From Rhodovarius lipocyclicus (GTDB lineage Bacteria > Pseudomonadota > Alphaproteobacteria > Acetobacterales > Acetobacteraceae), in assembly GCF_009900765.1 (NCBI RefSeq), contig NZ_JAAABL010000011.1:19824-83823 (forward strand): a stretch of 64,000 nucleotides of DNA, given 5' to 3'. Both the position numbers and the translations under genes were made by a program. Below the pieces are notes generated by a model that had not been told where the DNA came from, made no database searches, and worked only from the letters and a program-made list of their open reading frames with translations. The number at the start of each line of letters is the position of its first letter. The stretch's first letter is position 1. Shown here piece after piece: positions 23,426-33,193 of this stretch.

Positions 23426-26143
23426 TCAGCGCGCCTGCTTCTTCAGCAGCAGCGCCGCCAGCGCCACCAGGATGGGCCCCGCCGCCAACAGCGCCAGGTA
23501 TTCGTTCGTGAAATCGGAAAAGCTCAGCGCCTTGGAGAACGCCCCGCGGGAGATGGTGACGAAGAAGGTGGCCGGGAACACCTGCCCGATCCAGGCGCCC
23601 GCACCCTCCAGCGAGGAGACGGGGTCGATCAGCCCCGAATAATGCACGCTGGGGATGATGGTCAGCACGGCGGTGCCGAAGATCGCGGCGATCTGGCTGT
23701 TCATGAAGGTGGAGATCAGCAGGCCGAGCGCCGTGGAACCCACGACATACAGCAGCGCCCCCAGCATGAAGGCCAGGAAATTGCCGGTGAAGGGCACGCC
23801 GAACAGGAACACGCCGCAGGCCGCCAGCAGCAGGAAGTTCACCATGGCCAGCCCCACATAGGGGATCTGCTTGCCCAGCAGGAATTCCAGCCGCGTCACC
23901 GGCGTGACGTAGAGGTTGACGATGGAGCCCAGCTCCTTCTCCCGCACCACGGACAGGCTGGCGAGCATGGCCGGGATGACCAGCAGCAGCAGCGGGATCA
24001 CGGCCGGCACCATGGCCACCACGCTTTCCAGCGAGGGGTTGTAGCGATAGCGGGTCTCGATCTGGAACCCCAGCGAGGCGGCGGCGCTGCCCAGCAGCAG
24101 GCTGGCCTTGGCGCTGACCCAGGCGGCATGGATGCCCTGGGCATAGCCGCGCAGGGTCTCCGCGCGCTGGGGCATGGCGCCGTCGATCCAGGCGCCCACC
24201 TCCACATTCCGCCCGCGCGCCAGGTTCTGCGCGAAGCCGGTCGGGATCTCGATGGCCAGGCTGATCTCGCCGGCGCGCATCCGCTCATCCATCTCCGCGT
24301 GGCTCGCCAATGGCGGGCGCTGCACGAAATAGCGCGAACCCGCCAGGTTCAGCGCGTAATCCTGGCTGACCGTGGTCTGGTCCATGTCCAGCACGGCGAA
24401 GGGCAGGTCCTCCACATCCAGGCTGATGCCGAAGCCGATGACGAACAGCAGTAGCAGGCTGCCCAGCAGCGCCATGGTGGCGCGGATGGGGTCGCGGCGC
24501 AGTTCCAGCGCCTCCCGCCGGGTGTAGCTGAACATGCGCCGGGCGCTGAAGGGCTGGTGGCGGGCGGCGACGGGGGCCGCCGCGGCGGCGATGGGGGCTG
24601 CCTCCGGCGCCTTGTCCGTCACGGCCTCCAGATGGGCGATGAAGGCGTCCTCCAGCTTGGCCGTGCCTTGGCCCTGGATGATGGCGCGCGGCGTGTCGCT
24701 GACGAGCACGCGCCCCGCATGCATCAGGGAGATGCGGTCGCAGCGCTCCGCCTCGTTCATGAAATGGGTGGAGATGAAGATCGTCACCTTATCCTGCCGC
24801 GACAGCTCCAGCAGGATGCGCCACAGCCCGTCCCGCGCGATGGGGTCGAGGCCGGAGGTGGGTTCGTCCAGGATCAGCATCTCGGGCGCGTGGATCATGG
24901 CCACCGCCAGGGACAGGCGCTGGCGGATGCCCAGCGGCAGTGCGTCCGGCAGGGCGTCGCGCACCTCCGCCAGGCCGAAGCGGCTGACCATCTCCTCGAC
25001 GCGGGCATCGCGGCCGGCGGCCGGCAGATCGTACAGCCGGGCATGCAGATCGAGGTTCTGCAGCACCGTCAGCTCGGAATACAGCGAGAACGCCTGGGAC
25101 ATGTAGCCGACATGGCGGCGGGTCTCGAGGTCGTTGGGGTTCACCTCGCGGCCGAACAGGCGCGCGCTGCCCTCGCTGGCCGGCAGCAGGCCGGTCAGCA
25201 TCTTCATGGTGGTGGTCTTGCCGCAGCCGTTGGAACCGAGGAAGCCGAAGATCTCCCCGCGCGGGATGCTGAAGCTCACATGGTCCACGGCGGTGAAATC
25301 GCCGAAGCGCATGGTCAGGCCCTCGGCCTCGATGGCGGGCGGGCCGCCATCGGCGGCCAGGGGCGGGGGGATCACCACGGGCTGGTGCGCGCGGCGGGCT
25401 TCCTCCGGCAGCAGGGCGATGAAGGCTTCGTCCAGATTGGCGGTGCCGGTGCGGGCCAGCAGCTCGGCGGGGGTGCCGGTGGCCAGCACCCGGCCGTCAT
25501 TCATCGCCACCAGCCAGTCGAAGCGCGCGGCTTCCTCCATATAGGCGGTGGCGACCAGCACGCTCATGCCCGGGCGACCGGCGCGGATCTGCCCGATCAG
25601 GTCCCAGAACTGCCGGCGGGAGAGCGGGTCCACCCCCGTGGTGGGTTCGTCCAGGATCAGCAGGTCCGGGTCGTGGATCAGCGCGCAGCACAGGCCGAGC
25701 TTCTGCTTCATGCCGCCTGAGAGCTTGCCCGCCGGGCGATCCGCGAAGGGTGCGAGGCCGGTGCTGGCCAGCAGCTCCGCGATGCGGCGCTCGCGCTCGG
25801 CCTTGCCGTGGCCGAATAGGCGGCCGAAGAAATCCACGTTCTCGGCGACCGACAGGGTCGGGTAGAGGTTCTTGCCCAGCCCCTGCGGCATATAGGCGAT
25901 GCGCGGGCAGGCGGTGGCGCGGTGGGCGGCGTCGGCCATGTCCCCGCCCAGCACCTGCACATGCCCCTCCCGGATCGCATGCGCGCCCGCGATCAGCGAC
26001 AGCAGGCTGGACTTGCCCACGCCATCCGGGCCGATCAGCCCGGTCATGCCGCCCGCCGGGATCTCCAGGGCGATGCCCTCCAGCGCGCGGGTGCGGCCGT
26101 AGCTGAGGCCGACCCCTTCAAGCCGGGCGACCGGTGCGGTCAT
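23426..26143 (-). CDS. RbbA-like fused ABC ATPase/permease
   Basis: A 905-residue protein with three parts. The first ATPase (about residues 5-235) has Walker [10 protein letters not shown], signature LSGGMKQKL and Walker [14 protein letters not shown]. The second ATPase (about 270-505) has [18 protein letters not shown] and [12 protein letters not shown]. An ABC-2 permease domain (about 535-905) has a large periplasmic loop. E. coli RbbA has the same order. ATG at 26143 overlaps the stop of the upstream HlyD gene by 4 bases (ATGA). With the HlyD and YhhJ-like proteins it should form one efflux pump across the envelope. Confidence 0.9.
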   Translation of the reverse strand: MTAPVARLEGVGLSYGRTRALEGIALEIPAGGMTGLIGPDGVGKSSLLSLIAGAHAIREGHVQVLGGDMADAAHRATACPRIAYMPQGLGKNLYPTLSVAENVDFFGRLFGHGKAERERRIAELLASTGLAPFADRPAGKLSGGMKQKLGLCCALIHDPDLLILDEPTTGVDPLSRRQFWDLIGQIRAGRPGMSVLVATAYMEEAARFDWLVAMNDGRVLATGTPAELLARTGTANLDEAFIALLPEEARRAHQPVVIPPPLAADGGPPAIEAEGLTMRFGDFTAVDHVSFSIPRGEIFGFLGSNGCGKTTTMKMLTGLLPASEGSARLFGREVNPNDLETRRHVGYMSQAFSLYSELTVLQNLDLHARLYDLPAAGRDARVEEMVSRFGLAEVRDALPDALPLGIRQRLSLAVAMIHAPEMLILDEPTSGLDPIARDGLWRILLELSRQDKVTIFISTHFMNEAERCDRISLMHAGRVLVSDTPRAIIQGQGTAKLEDAFIAHLEAVTDKAPEAAPIAAAAAPVAARHQPFSARRMFSYTRREALELRRDPIRATMALLGSLLLLFVIGFGISLDVEDLPFAVLDMDQTTVSQDYALNLAGSRYFVQRPPLASHAEMDERMRAGEISLAIEIPTGFAQNLARGRNVEVGAWIDGAMPQRAETLRGYAQGIHAAWVSAKASLLLGSAAASLGFQIETRYRYNPSLESVVAMVPAVIPLLLLVIPAMLASLSVVREKELGSIVNLYVTPVTRLEFLLGKQIPYVGLAMVNFLLLAACGVFLFGVPFTGNFLAFMLGALLYVVGSTALGLLISTFMNSQIAAIFGTAVLTIIPSVHYSGLIDPVSSLEGAGAWIGQVFPATFFVTISRGAFSKALSFSDFTNEYLALLAAGPILVALAALLLKKQAR

Positions 26144-27222
26144 GGGCTGCCATTGGGGCTGACATTGGCCGCGAGATGGGCGGGCCATTCGGCCTGCGCG
26201 TCCAGACGGACATAGGCCATGCCGGGCAGGCCGGTCTTCACCTGCAGGATGTAACGGCGCAGCAGCTCTGGCGCGATGCGCGCCCGCAGGCGGAACATCA
26301 GCTTCTCGCGCTCGGCCTGGGTTTCCACGCTGCGCGGGGTGAACTGCGCGACATCGGAGACGAAGGAGATGGTGGCCGGGATCACATAGCGCGGCGCGGC
26401 ATCCAGGATGATCCGCGCCTCCGCGCCATAGGCCGCGCGCCCGGCCTGGGAGGTGGGCAGGAAGAAGGTCATGTACACGTCGGTCAGGTCGACGATGTTC
26501 AGCACCCGCCCGCCGGCGGCCACCACTTCCCCCGGCTGGGCCACGCGGTACTGCACCCGCCCGTCGCGCGGGGAGACCAGGGTGCTGTCGTTGATGTCGG
26601 CGGTGATGGCCTGGATGCTGGCCTCGGCCGCCACGATCGCGGCCTGGGCATCCACCACCTGGGACCGCGCGGCGCTGATCCCGGCCTCGCTGGCGGCCAG
26701 CTGCGCGCGGGCGGCGCCGAGGGCGGCCACCGCGCCCTGCACCCGGGCCCGGTCGTCGTCCAGCGTCTGCTGGGAGGCGGCGGGGTTGTTGCCGCGCGCC
26801 AGCTGGTCGGTGCGGGCGTAGCGGCGGTTGGCCGCGTCCAGCTCCACCTCCCGCTGGGAGACCACGGCCTGGGCGGAGGTGCGCTCGGCCTCGCGCTGGC
26901 GCACCACGCTGTTGGCGGTTTCCACCGAGATCCGGGCGCGCTCGCGCTGGGCCTCCGCCTGGTGGCGCTGGGCCTCCAGCTGGGTGGTGTCCATATGGGC
27001 GATCACCTGGCCGGCGGTGACGAAATCGCCCTCATTGGCCAGGATGTCGCGGATGCGGCCCGGGATCTTGGCGGCGATGTCGATCTCCACCGCCTGGATG
27101 CGGCCATTGCCGCTGGCGAAGCCCGCGGGCAGGCCCTGCGGGCGCAGTTCCAGCCAGGCATAGGTGCCCCCGCCCGCCGCCGCCACCAGCAGCGCGCCCA
27201 GCAGCCAGCGCCGCGCCTTCAT
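26140..27222 (-). CDS. HlyD-family membrane fusion protein (YhiI-like)
   Basis: A 360-residue periplasmic adaptor. One N-terminal membrane anchor ([20 protein letters not shown]) is followed by a lipoyl-like half ([20 protein letters not shown]), a long coiled coil (about residues 80-190, rich in Q, A, R and E) and beta-barrel parts. It links inner-membrane ABC proteins to an outer-membrane channel. First gene of the leftward efflux operon. The gap to the divergent TetR gene holds a 17-base dyad and an FNR box, so TetR probably controls this operon. Confidence 0.9.
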   Translation of the reverse strand: MKARRWLLGALLVAAAGGGTYAWLELRPQGLPAGFASGNGRIQAVEIDIAAKIPGRIRDILANEGDFVTAGQVIAHMDTTQLEAQRHQAEAQRERARISVETANSVVRQREAERTSAQAVVSQREVELDAANRRYARTDQLARGNNPAASQQTLDDDRARVQGAVAALGAARAQLAASEAGISAARSQVVDAQAAIVAAEASIQAITADINDSTLVSPRDGRVQYRVAQPGEVVAAGGRVLNIVDLTDVYMTFFLPTSQAGRAAYGAEARIILDAAPRYVIPATISFVSDVAQFTPRSVETQAEREKLMFRLRARIAPELLRRYILQVKTGLPGMAYVRLDAQAEWPAHLAANVSPNGSP

Positions 27223-27316
27223 GGCCGGGCCCCCGCCCCGGGCAGGTCTCGCCGGGGGCGTATGGAGGTTGCGCGGGCTGTCGTCATCGGGACATCACTT
27301 CCGTCTCGGGGTGGCG

Positions 27317-27333
27317 GCAGATGTATCATCTGC
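27317..27333. promoter_or_regulatory. 17-bp dyad, likely TetR operator
   Basis: GCAGATG (27317-27323) and CATCTGC (27327-27333) are perfect 7-base arms around TAT. The site lies 95 bases before the HlyD-type gene and 83 bases before the TetR gene in the shared divergent gap. Its size fits a TetR-family operator acting on either side. Confidence 0.55.
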
Positions 27334-27346
27334 GGCAAGGGGCGCC

Positions 27347-27360
27347 TTGATCAAAATCAA
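27347..27360 (+). promoter_or_regulatory. Consensus FNR/FixK box
   Basis: TTGAT-CAAA-ATCAA matches the FNR/Anr/FixK consensus TTGAT-N4-ATCAA at all ten defined bases. With the activator at -41.5, transcription would begin near 27395, and CTAGAA/TAGAAG at 27383-27389 lies at the -10 position. This points to activation of the TetR-phaC-pta-ackA-fabI unit at low oxygen. Confidence 0.7.
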
Positions 27361-27415
27361 CGACCGTTGACCGGGCCGCAGGCTAGAAGCAGTCTCTGCC
27401 GAGATCAATGCGGAG

Positions 27416-28039
27416 ATGGATCAATCCATGGCCAGCGAAGCCGTCCTCGCCCCTGTTCCCGCGCCCTCGGCCGCCCCCTTGGCTCATGGGAGCGCGACGC
27501 GGGCGCGCATCCTGCACGCGGCCATGCTGCGCTTCGCCCAATACCCGTATGAGGAAGCGCGGCTGCGCGACATCGCGGCCGATGCCGGGGTGGATGTGGC
27601 CCATGTGCACCGCAGCTTCGGCTCCAAGGCGCTGCTGTTCCAACAGGTGCTGAGCAGCGCCTTCCAGGCCCGCAAAATGCTGGAGGAGGACGGCCCCTTG
27701 GCCGAGCGCATGGTCGAGCGCCTGCTGGAACCCAGCCTGGACCGGGAGATGCGCCTGATCGACCCGCTGGACATTGTCATCCGCTCTCTGTTGAGCCGGG
27801 AGGCCATCCCCATCATCCGTGAGGCCCTGCTGCTGGAGGTGGTGGAGCCGCTGAGTCGCCGGCTGCCCGCGCCCGCGCCGCAGCGCGCGGCGCTGCTCGC
27901 CGCCTGCCTGGGTGGCATCAGCCTGTTCAGGAATGTCCTGCGGGTGGCCCCCCTGCAGGACGACGAGAGCCTGCGCCCGCTTGTTCACGATATTATCACC
28001 GCCGCCCTCGGTGAGGCGGATAAGATGGAAACCGCCTGA
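27416..28039 (+). CDS. TetR/AcrR-family transcriptional regulator
   Basis: A 207-residue TetR regulator. The DNA-binding part (about residues 25-72) runs TRARILHAAMLRFAQYPYEE then LRDIAADAGVDVAHVHRSFG. The C-terminal ligand domain is not assignable. The start may also be ATG at 27428; neither has an ideally spaced ribosome-binding site. The stop overlaps the PhaC start by one base (TGATG), so it is the first gene of the phaC-pta-ackA-fabI operon. It may also repress the divergent efflux genes through the dyad at 27317-27333. Confidence 0.85.
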   Translation: MDQSMASEAVLAPVPAPSAAPLAHGSATRARILHAAMLRFAQYPYEEARLRDIAADAGVDVAHVHRSFGSKALLFQQVLSSAFQARKMLEEDGPLAERMVERLLEPSLDREMRLIDPLDIVIRSLLSREAIPIIREALLLEVVEPLSRRLPAPAPQRAALLAACLGGISLFRNVLRVAPLQDDESLRPLVHDIITAALGEADKMETA

Positions 28040-29829
28040 TGTCCGACCTTCCCGCCATCCCCTTCCACACCCACCTGCCCCCGGCCCCGCGCAGCGAGGA
28101 ACCGGTGGGGGAGGAAGGCTTCCTCGCCTTCGACCGCGTGATCGAGGCGATGAGCGCGCAGATGAGCGGCGGGATTTCCCCCGCCGCGCTGTCGCTCGCG
28201 CTGTATGACTGGTCCATCCACCTCGCCCGCTCCCCAGGCAAGCGATGGGAGCTGGCGACCAAGGCGATCCGCAAATCCTCGCGGTTCTGGAGCTTTGTGC
28301 AGGCGTGCGCCGGCGACAAGGATGCCTGTTGCATCGAGCCCCTGCCGGGCGACAACCGCTTCAGCCACCCCGCCTGGAAGCAGTTCCCCTGGAACACCAT
28401 GGCCCAGGGTTTCCTGCTGCAGCAGCAATGGTGGCACAACGTGACGCGGGACGTGCCGGGCGTGGCCCCGCATCATGAGGAAGTGATCTCCTTCGCGGCG
28501 CGGCAGTTGCTGGACATGTTCTCGCCCTCCAACAACCCGTTCACCAACCCCGAGGTGCTGGACAAGACCCGCGAGACGGCGGGGATGAACTTCGTCAACG
28601 GCATCCGCAACTGGGCCGAGGATGTGGGACGGATGGTCAACAACCGCCCCCCCGTCGGCACCGAGGATTTCGAGGTGGGGCACGAGGTGGCCGTGACCCC
28701 CGGCCGCGTGGTGTTCCGCAACCGGCTGATCGAGCTGATCCAGTACGCCCCCACGACGGAGACGGTGCACCCCGAGCCCGTGCTGATCGTGCCGGCCTGG
28801 ATCATGAAATACTACATCCTGGACCTGTCCCCGCAGAACTCGCTGGTGAAGTACCTGGTGGAGCAGGGGCATACGGTGTTCTGCATCTCCTGGCTCAACC
28901 CCGATGCCAATGACCGCGACCTGACGCTGGACGATTACCGCCGCCTGGGCGTGATGGCGGCGCTGGAGGCGGTGAACGCCATCCTGCCGGACCGCAAGGT
29001 GCATGCCACCGGCTATTGCCTGGGCGGCACGCTGCTGGCCCTGGCGACCGCCGCCATGGCGCGCGCGGGCGACGACCGGCTGGCCAGCATGACCATGTTC
29101 GCCGCCCAGACCGATTTCACCGAGCCGGGCGAGCTGGCCCTGTTCATCGACCACAGCCAGCTGCACATGCTGGAGAGCATGATGTGGAACCGCGGCTATC
29201 TGGCCGCGGACCAGATGGCCGGCGCCTTCCAGCTGCTGCGCAGCAACGACCTGGTGTGGTCGCGCGTGGTGCATGACTATCTGATGGGCGAGCGCTCGCC
29301 CATGATCGACCTGATGGCGTGGAACGCCGACAGCACCCGCATGCCCTACCGCATGCACGCCGAGTACCTGCAGCGCTTCTATCTGGACAACGAGCTGGCG
29401 GCGGGGCGCTTCCTGGTGGATGGCCGGCCGGCGGCGGTGCAGAACATCCGCATCCCCATCTTCGCGGTGGGGACGGAGCGCGACCATGTCGCGCCCTGGC
29501 GCTCGGTCTACAAGATCCATGATCTGACCAACACCGATGTCACCTTCGTGCTGACCAGCGGCGGCCACAATGCGGGCATCGTGAGCGAGCCCGGGCGGGC
29601 GCACCGGCATTTCCACATCGCCACCAAGGCGACGGCGGACATCTGCCTCAGCCCCGATGAATGGGCCGTGCAGTCCGAGGCACGGGACGGCTCCTGGTGG
29701 CCGGCCTGGGTCAGCTGGCTGGCGCAGCATTCGGGCGGCGAGCGCGTGGCGCCCCCCGCCATGGGCGCGCCCGCCAAGGGCTATCCGCCGCTGGAAGCCG
29801 CCCCCGGCACCTATGTGCTGCGCCGGTAG
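28039..29829 (+). CDS. phaC: Poly-3-hydroxybutyrate synthase-like protein (PhaC class)
   Basis: A 596-residue PHA synthase family protein. The N-terminal PhaC_N region includes SHPAWKQFPWNTMAQGFLLQ. The catalytic Cys327 is in the lipase-like box GYCLGG, Asp482 in TERDHVAPW and His510 in SGGHNAGI. It should join (R)-3-hydroxyacyl-CoA units into polyester granules. Its place beside MaoC-Pta, acetate kinase and FabI is typical of a second, accessory alphaproteobacterial phaC whose true role is less clear than the main synthase. Expression probably depends on oxygen through the FNR box upstream. Confidence 0.88.
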   Translation: MSDLPAIPFHTHLPPAPRSEEPVGEEGFLAFDRVIEAMSAQMSGGISPAALSLALYDWSIHLARSPGKRWELATKAIRKSSRFWSFVQACAGDKDACCIEPLPGDNRFSHPAWKQFPWNTMAQGFLLQQQWWHNVTRDVPGVAPHHEEVISFAARQLLDMFSPSNNPFTNPEVLDKTRETAGMNFVNGIRNWAEDVGRMVNNRPPVGTEDFEVGHEVAVTPGRVVFRNRLIELIQYAPTTETVHPEPVLIVPAWIMKYYILDLSPQNSLVKYLVEQGHTVFCISWLNPDANDRDLTLDDYRRLGVMAALEAVNAILPDRKVHATGYCLGGTLLALATAAMARAGDDRLASMTMFAAQTDFTEPGELALFIDHSQLHMLESMMWNRGYLAADQMAGAFQLLRSNDLVWSRVVHDYLMGERSPMIDLMAWNADSTRMPYRMHAEYLQRFYLDNELAAGRFLVDGRPAAVQNIRIPIFAVGTERDHVAPWRSVYKIHDLTNTDVTFVLTSGGHNAGIVSEPGRAHRHFHIATKATADICLSPDEWAVQSEARDGSWWPAWVSWLAQHSGGERVAPPAMGAPAKGYPPLEAAPGTYVLRR

Positions 29830-29835
29830 GGCCCG

Positions 29836-31224
29836 ATGAACCAGAGCAACCGAAGCTTCGCCCAGATCGCCCTGGGCGATGCCGCCAGCCTGTCCCGCAT
29901 CGTGGGCCGTGACGGGACGGAGCTGTTCGCCGCCGTCACCGGCGATGCCGACCCCGTGCATTTCGACCCGGCGCTGGCGGTGGCGGGTGCCGCCGGGCAG
30001 CTGGCGCCCCACGCCATGTGGAGCGCGGCCCTGGTGGCCGCCGTGCTGGCCACCGAACTGCCCGGCCCCGGCACCACCCTGCTGCGGCAGGAATGCGCCT
30101 TTCTGCGCCCGGTGGAGCCGGGCCAGTGCATCACCGCCACCGTCACGGTGCGGCAGAAGCTGGCGGCGGAAGGCCAGCTGCTGTTCGACACCATCTGCGT
30201 GAACCAGGATGGCGAGGAGGTGCTGCGCGGCACCGCCGCCGTGCTGCCCCCCGCCCAGCCCGCCGAATGGCCCTGCGCCGAGGAGGGCGAGGAACCCCGG
30301 CGCCGCCATGGCCGCTTCCGCTCCATCGTGGAGGAAGCGCGCGCCGGCGCGCCCATCCTGACCGCCATCGTGCATCCCTGCTCGGCCGCCGCGATCCTGG
30401 CCGCGCTGGAGATCCGCGACGAGGGGCTGGTGGAGCCCGTTCTGGTCGGGCCCGAGGCCAAGATCCGCGCCGCCGCCGAGGCCGCCGGCGCCTCGCTGGA
30501 GGGGCTGCGCATCGAGAACGCGGAGCACAGCCATGCCGCCGCCGCCCGCGCGGTGGAGATGGCCGCCAGCGGCCAGGTGCAGGCGCTGATGAAGGGCAGC
30601 CTGCACAGCGACGAATTGCTGGGCGCGGTGGTGGCCAGCGGTTCCGGCCTGCGCACGGAACGGCGGATCAGCCATGTCTATGTCATGGACGTGCCGGCCT
30701 ATGCCAAGCCGCTGGTGGTGACGGACGCCGCCATCAACCTGGCGCCGACGCTGGAGCAGAAGCGCGACATCTGCCAGAACGCGATCGACCTGCTGCACAG
30801 CATGGGCATCGAGCAGCCCCAGGTGGCGGTGCTGGCGGCGGTGGAGACGGTGAACCCGCACATGCCTTCCACCCTGGATGCCGCCGCGCTGACCGTGATG
30901 GCGGCGCGCGGGCAGATCACGGGGGCCATGGTGGATGGGCCCCTTGCCTTCGACAACGCCATCAGCCTGGCCGCCGCGCGGACCAAGGGCATTGCCTCCC
31001 CGGTCGCGGGGCACGCGGACATCCTGCTGGTGCCGGACCTGGAGGCGGGGAACATGCTGGCCAAGCAGTTGATCTATTTCGCGGGCGCGGACGCGGCCGG
31101 GCTGGTGCTGGGCGCGCGGGTGCCCATCATCCTGACCAGCCGGGCGGACAGCCTGAAGACGCGCGTGGCCTCCGCCGCGCTGGCCAAGCTGGTGGCGATG
31201 CGCCGCGCGGGGGTGAAGGCATGA
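29836..31224 (+). CDS. MaoC hydratase / phosphate acetyltransferase fusion
   Basis: A 462-residue two-domain protein. Residues 1 to about 140 form a MaoC-like hot-dog fold with the motif TGDADPVHFDPALA, giving (R)-specific enoyl-CoA hydratase activity. Residues about 155-462 are a phosphate acetyl/butyryl-transferase domain (ILTAIVHPCSAAAILAALEI; LMKGSLHSDELL). The hydratase could supply (R)-3-hydroxyacyl-CoA to PhaC, while the transferase makes acyl phosphate for the kinase encoded next. It starts 6 bases after phaC and overlaps the kinase gene by 4 bases. Confidence 0.9.
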   Translation: MNQSNRSFAQIALGDAASLSRIVGRDGTELFAAVTGDADPVHFDPALAVAGAAGQLAPHAMWSAALVAAVLATELPGPGTTLLRQECAFLRPVEPGQCITATVTVRQKLAAEGQLLFDTICVNQDGEEVLRGTAAVLPPAQPAEWPCAEEGEEPRRRHGRFRSIVEEARAGAPILTAIVHPCSAAAILAALEIRDEGLVEPVLVGPEAKIRAAAEAAGASLEGLRIENAEHSHAAAARAVEMAASGQVQALMKGSLHSDELLGAVVASGSGLRTERRISHVYVMDVPAYAKPLVVTDAAINLAPTLEQKRDICQNAIDLLHSMGIEQPQVAVLAAVETVNPHMPSTLDAAALTVMAARGQITGAMVDGPLAFDNAISLAAARTKGIASPVAGHADILLVPDLEAGNMLAKQLIYFAGADAAGLVLGARVPIILTSRADSLKTRVASAALAKLVAMRRAGVKA

Positions 31225-32405
31225 GCGAGCCCCTGTTGCTGACCTTCAACGCCGGGTCCTCCACCGTGAAGATCGGGCTGTTCAGCCTGGCCGACGGCGC
31301 GCCGCGCCGCATGGGCAAGGGCGTGATCGACCTGCGCAAGGAGCCGGTCAGCCTGCATCTGGTCGAAGGCCCCACCATCATCGACATCCCGCTGAAGGCC
31401 CCGGTGACGGAAGACCTGCACGGGCTGCTGGATGAGGCGCTGGGCTGGTTCGCGCATCATTTCGACCTCTCGGCCAGGGCCAGCGTGGTGGGCCACCGCA
31501 TCGTGCATGGCGGGGACGTGTTCGCGGGGCCGGTGGTGATCGACGACGCGGCCTTGCAGGCCATCGCGGATTTGACGCCGCTGGCGCCGCTGCATCAGCC
31601 GCAGGGGGTGCGGCTGATCCGCGCCATTCGGCATCTGCGGCCCGGGCTGGTGCAGACGGCCTCCTTCGACACCGCCTTCCACCGCACCCAGCCCGAGGTG
31701 GCGCGGCGCTTCGCCATCCCGCGCGCCCTGCATGAGGAGGGCATCAAGCGCTACGGCTTCCATGGCCTGTCCTATCAGTTCGTGGCGGGGGCGCTGGCGC
31801 GGCGGTTCCCGGATTTCGCCGGCAAGAAGGTGGTGGCGGCGCATCTGGGCAGCGGCGCCAGCCTCTGCGCACTGGATGGCGGCATCAGCCGCGACAGCAG
31901 CATGGGCTTCTCGACGCTGGATGGCATTCCCATGGCCACGCGCTGCGGCGCGCTGGACCCCGGCGTGCTGCTGCACCTGCTGGGCGCGGGTGGGCGCACC
32001 CTGCCGCAGCTGGAGGACATCCTCTACCACCGCTCCGGCCTGCTGGGCCTGTCGGGCATCAGCGCCGACAGCCGCGACCTGCTGGAGAGCGCGGCGCCCG
32101 AGGCCGCCGAGGCCATCGCCGTCTTCGCCTTCCGCATCGCCGGTGAAGTCGCGCGGCTGGCCGCCAGCATGGGCGGGCTGGACGGCGTGCTGTTCACCGC
32201 CGGCGTGGGCGAGCACCAGCCGGCCATCCGCGCGGCGGTGGCCGAGCGGATGGGCTGGCTCGGCCTGTCGCTGGATGCCACGGCCAATGCGGCCAATGCC
32301 GCGCGGATCGACGCGGGCGGCCGCGTGGCCGCCTTTGTCATTCCGACCGACGAGGAACAGGTGATCGCCGATGAGGCGGCCGCGCTGACACATCAAAGGA
32401 ATTAG
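31221..32405 (+). CDS. ackA: Acetate/propionate kinase
   Basis: A 394-residue acetate kinase. It has the N-terminal phosphate motif LLTFNAGSSTVKIGLFS, the HRIVHGGD segment, the SFDTAFHRTQP catalytic loop, YGFHGLSYQFVA, AAHLGSGASLCALDGG and the C-terminal FTAGVGEHQPAIR. It makes ATP from acyl phosphate and ADP. The start overlaps the Pta gene stop (ATGA). Together with Pta it lets the cell gain ATP from acetyl-CoA when respiration is limited, in line with the FNR box upstream. Confidence 0.93.
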   Translation: MSEPLLLTFNAGSSTVKIGLFSLADGAPRRMGKGVIDLRKEPVSLHLVEGPTIIDIPLKAPVTEDLHGLLDEALGWFAHHFDLSARASVVGHRIVHGGDVFAGPVVIDDAALQAIADLTPLAPLHQPQGVRLIRAIRHLRPGLVQTASFDTAFHRTQPEVARRFAIPRALHEEGIKRYGFHGLSYQFVAGALARRFPDFAGKKVVAAHLGSGASLCALDGGISRDSSMGFSTLDGIPMATRCGALDPGVLLHLLGAGGRTLPQLEDILYHRSGLLGLSGISADSRDLLESAAPEAAEAIAVFAFRIAGEVARLAASMGGLDGVLFTAGVGEHQPAIRAAVAERMGWLGLSLDATANAANAARIDAGGRVAAFVIPTDEEQVIADEAAALTHQRN

Positions 32406-32406
32406 G

Positions 32407-33180
32407 ATGACCGGGATCGTGGATCTGGCGGGCAAGCGCTGCCTGGTGGTGGGCATCGCCAACGAGCACAGCATCGCCACCGGCTGCGCCCAGGCCTTCC
32501 GCGCCGCCGGCGCCGAGCTGGCCGTGACCTATCTGAACGAGAAGGCGCTGCCCTTCGTGCAGCCGGTGGCCGATACGCTGGGCGCGCCGCTGCTGCTGCC
32601 CTGCGACGTGCGCATCCCCGGCCAGCTGGAGGCGGTGTTCGACCGCATCGCCCGCGACTGGGGCCGGCTGGACGTGCTGCTGCATTCCATCGCCTTCGCC
32701 CCGCGGGAGGATCTGCAGACCAGCGTGACCAATTGCTCCGCCGAGGGCTTCGCGCTGGCCATGGATGTCTCCTGCCATTCCTTCATCCGCATGGCGAAGC
32801 TGGCGGCGCCGCTGATGAGCGAGGGCGGCAGCCTGCTGACCGTCAGCTTCTATGGCGCGGACAAGGTGGTGGAGAACTACAACATGATGGGCCCGGTGAA
32901 GGCGGCGCTGGAGGCCAGCGTGCGCTACATCGCGGCCGACCTGGCCCCCCGGCGCATCCATGCCCATGCCATTTCGGCCGGGCCCGTGAAGACGCGCGCG
33001 GCCAGCGGCATCGGCCGCTTCGACGAATTGCTGGACCGCACGCGGGACCGCACGCCCGCCCACCGCCTGGTCAGCATCGAGGAGATCGGGGCCATGGCGG
33101 CCTTCCTGGCCAGCGATGCGGGGATGCCGATGACGGGTTCCGTCACCTTCGCCGACCACGGGGCGCACACCATCGCCTGA
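32407..33180 (+). CDS. fabI: Enoyl-ACP reductase (FabI)
   Basis: A 257-residue short-chain dehydrogenase of the FabI type. It has the nucleotide motif VVGIANEHSIATGCAQAF, LHSIAFAPREDL, the catalytic Tyr-x6-Lys in ENYNMMGPVKAALE and the AISAGPVKTRAASGI loop. It would reduce enoyl-ACP with NADH or NADPH. Only one base separates it from ackA, so it ends the operon. As an accessory copy in a polyester/acetate cluster it may act on CoA esters or supply reducing balance rather than the main fatty-acid cycle. Confidence 0.9.
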   Translation: MTGIVDLAGKRCLVVGIANEHSIATGCAQAFRAAGAELAVTYLNEKALPFVQPVADTLGAPLLLPCDVRIPGQLEAVFDRIARDWGRLDVLLHSIAFAPREDLQTSVTNCSAEGFALAMDVSCHSFIRMAKLAAPLMSEGGSLLTVSFYGADKVVENYNMMGPVKAALEASVRYIAADLAPRRIHAHAISAGPVKTRAASGIGRFDELLDRTRDRTPAHRLVSIEEIGAMAAFLASDAGMPMTGSVTFADHGAHTIA

Positions 33181-33181
33181 G

Positions 33182-33193
33182 GCCCTTCAGGGC
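33182..33193. terminator. Short hairpin between convergent genes
   Basis: GCCCT-TC-AGGGC lies between the end of fabI and the end of the leftward gene at 33187. The stem is only five pairs and no T-run follows, so support is weak. Confidence 0.25.

Noticed and set aside
22247..24454. A 735-codon open frame on the plus strand
   Set aside because: It is antisense to the YhhJ- and RbbA-like genes and is rich in Gln, His, Gly and Arg only.
23426..26143. Unusual signature LPLGIRQRL in the second RbbA ATPase
   Set aside because: As I recall this is normal for RbbA-type proteins and not a defect of this copy.
27985..31014. A 1009-codon open frame on the minus strand
   Set aside because: It is antisense to phaC and the MaoC-Pta gene, which have full motifs.
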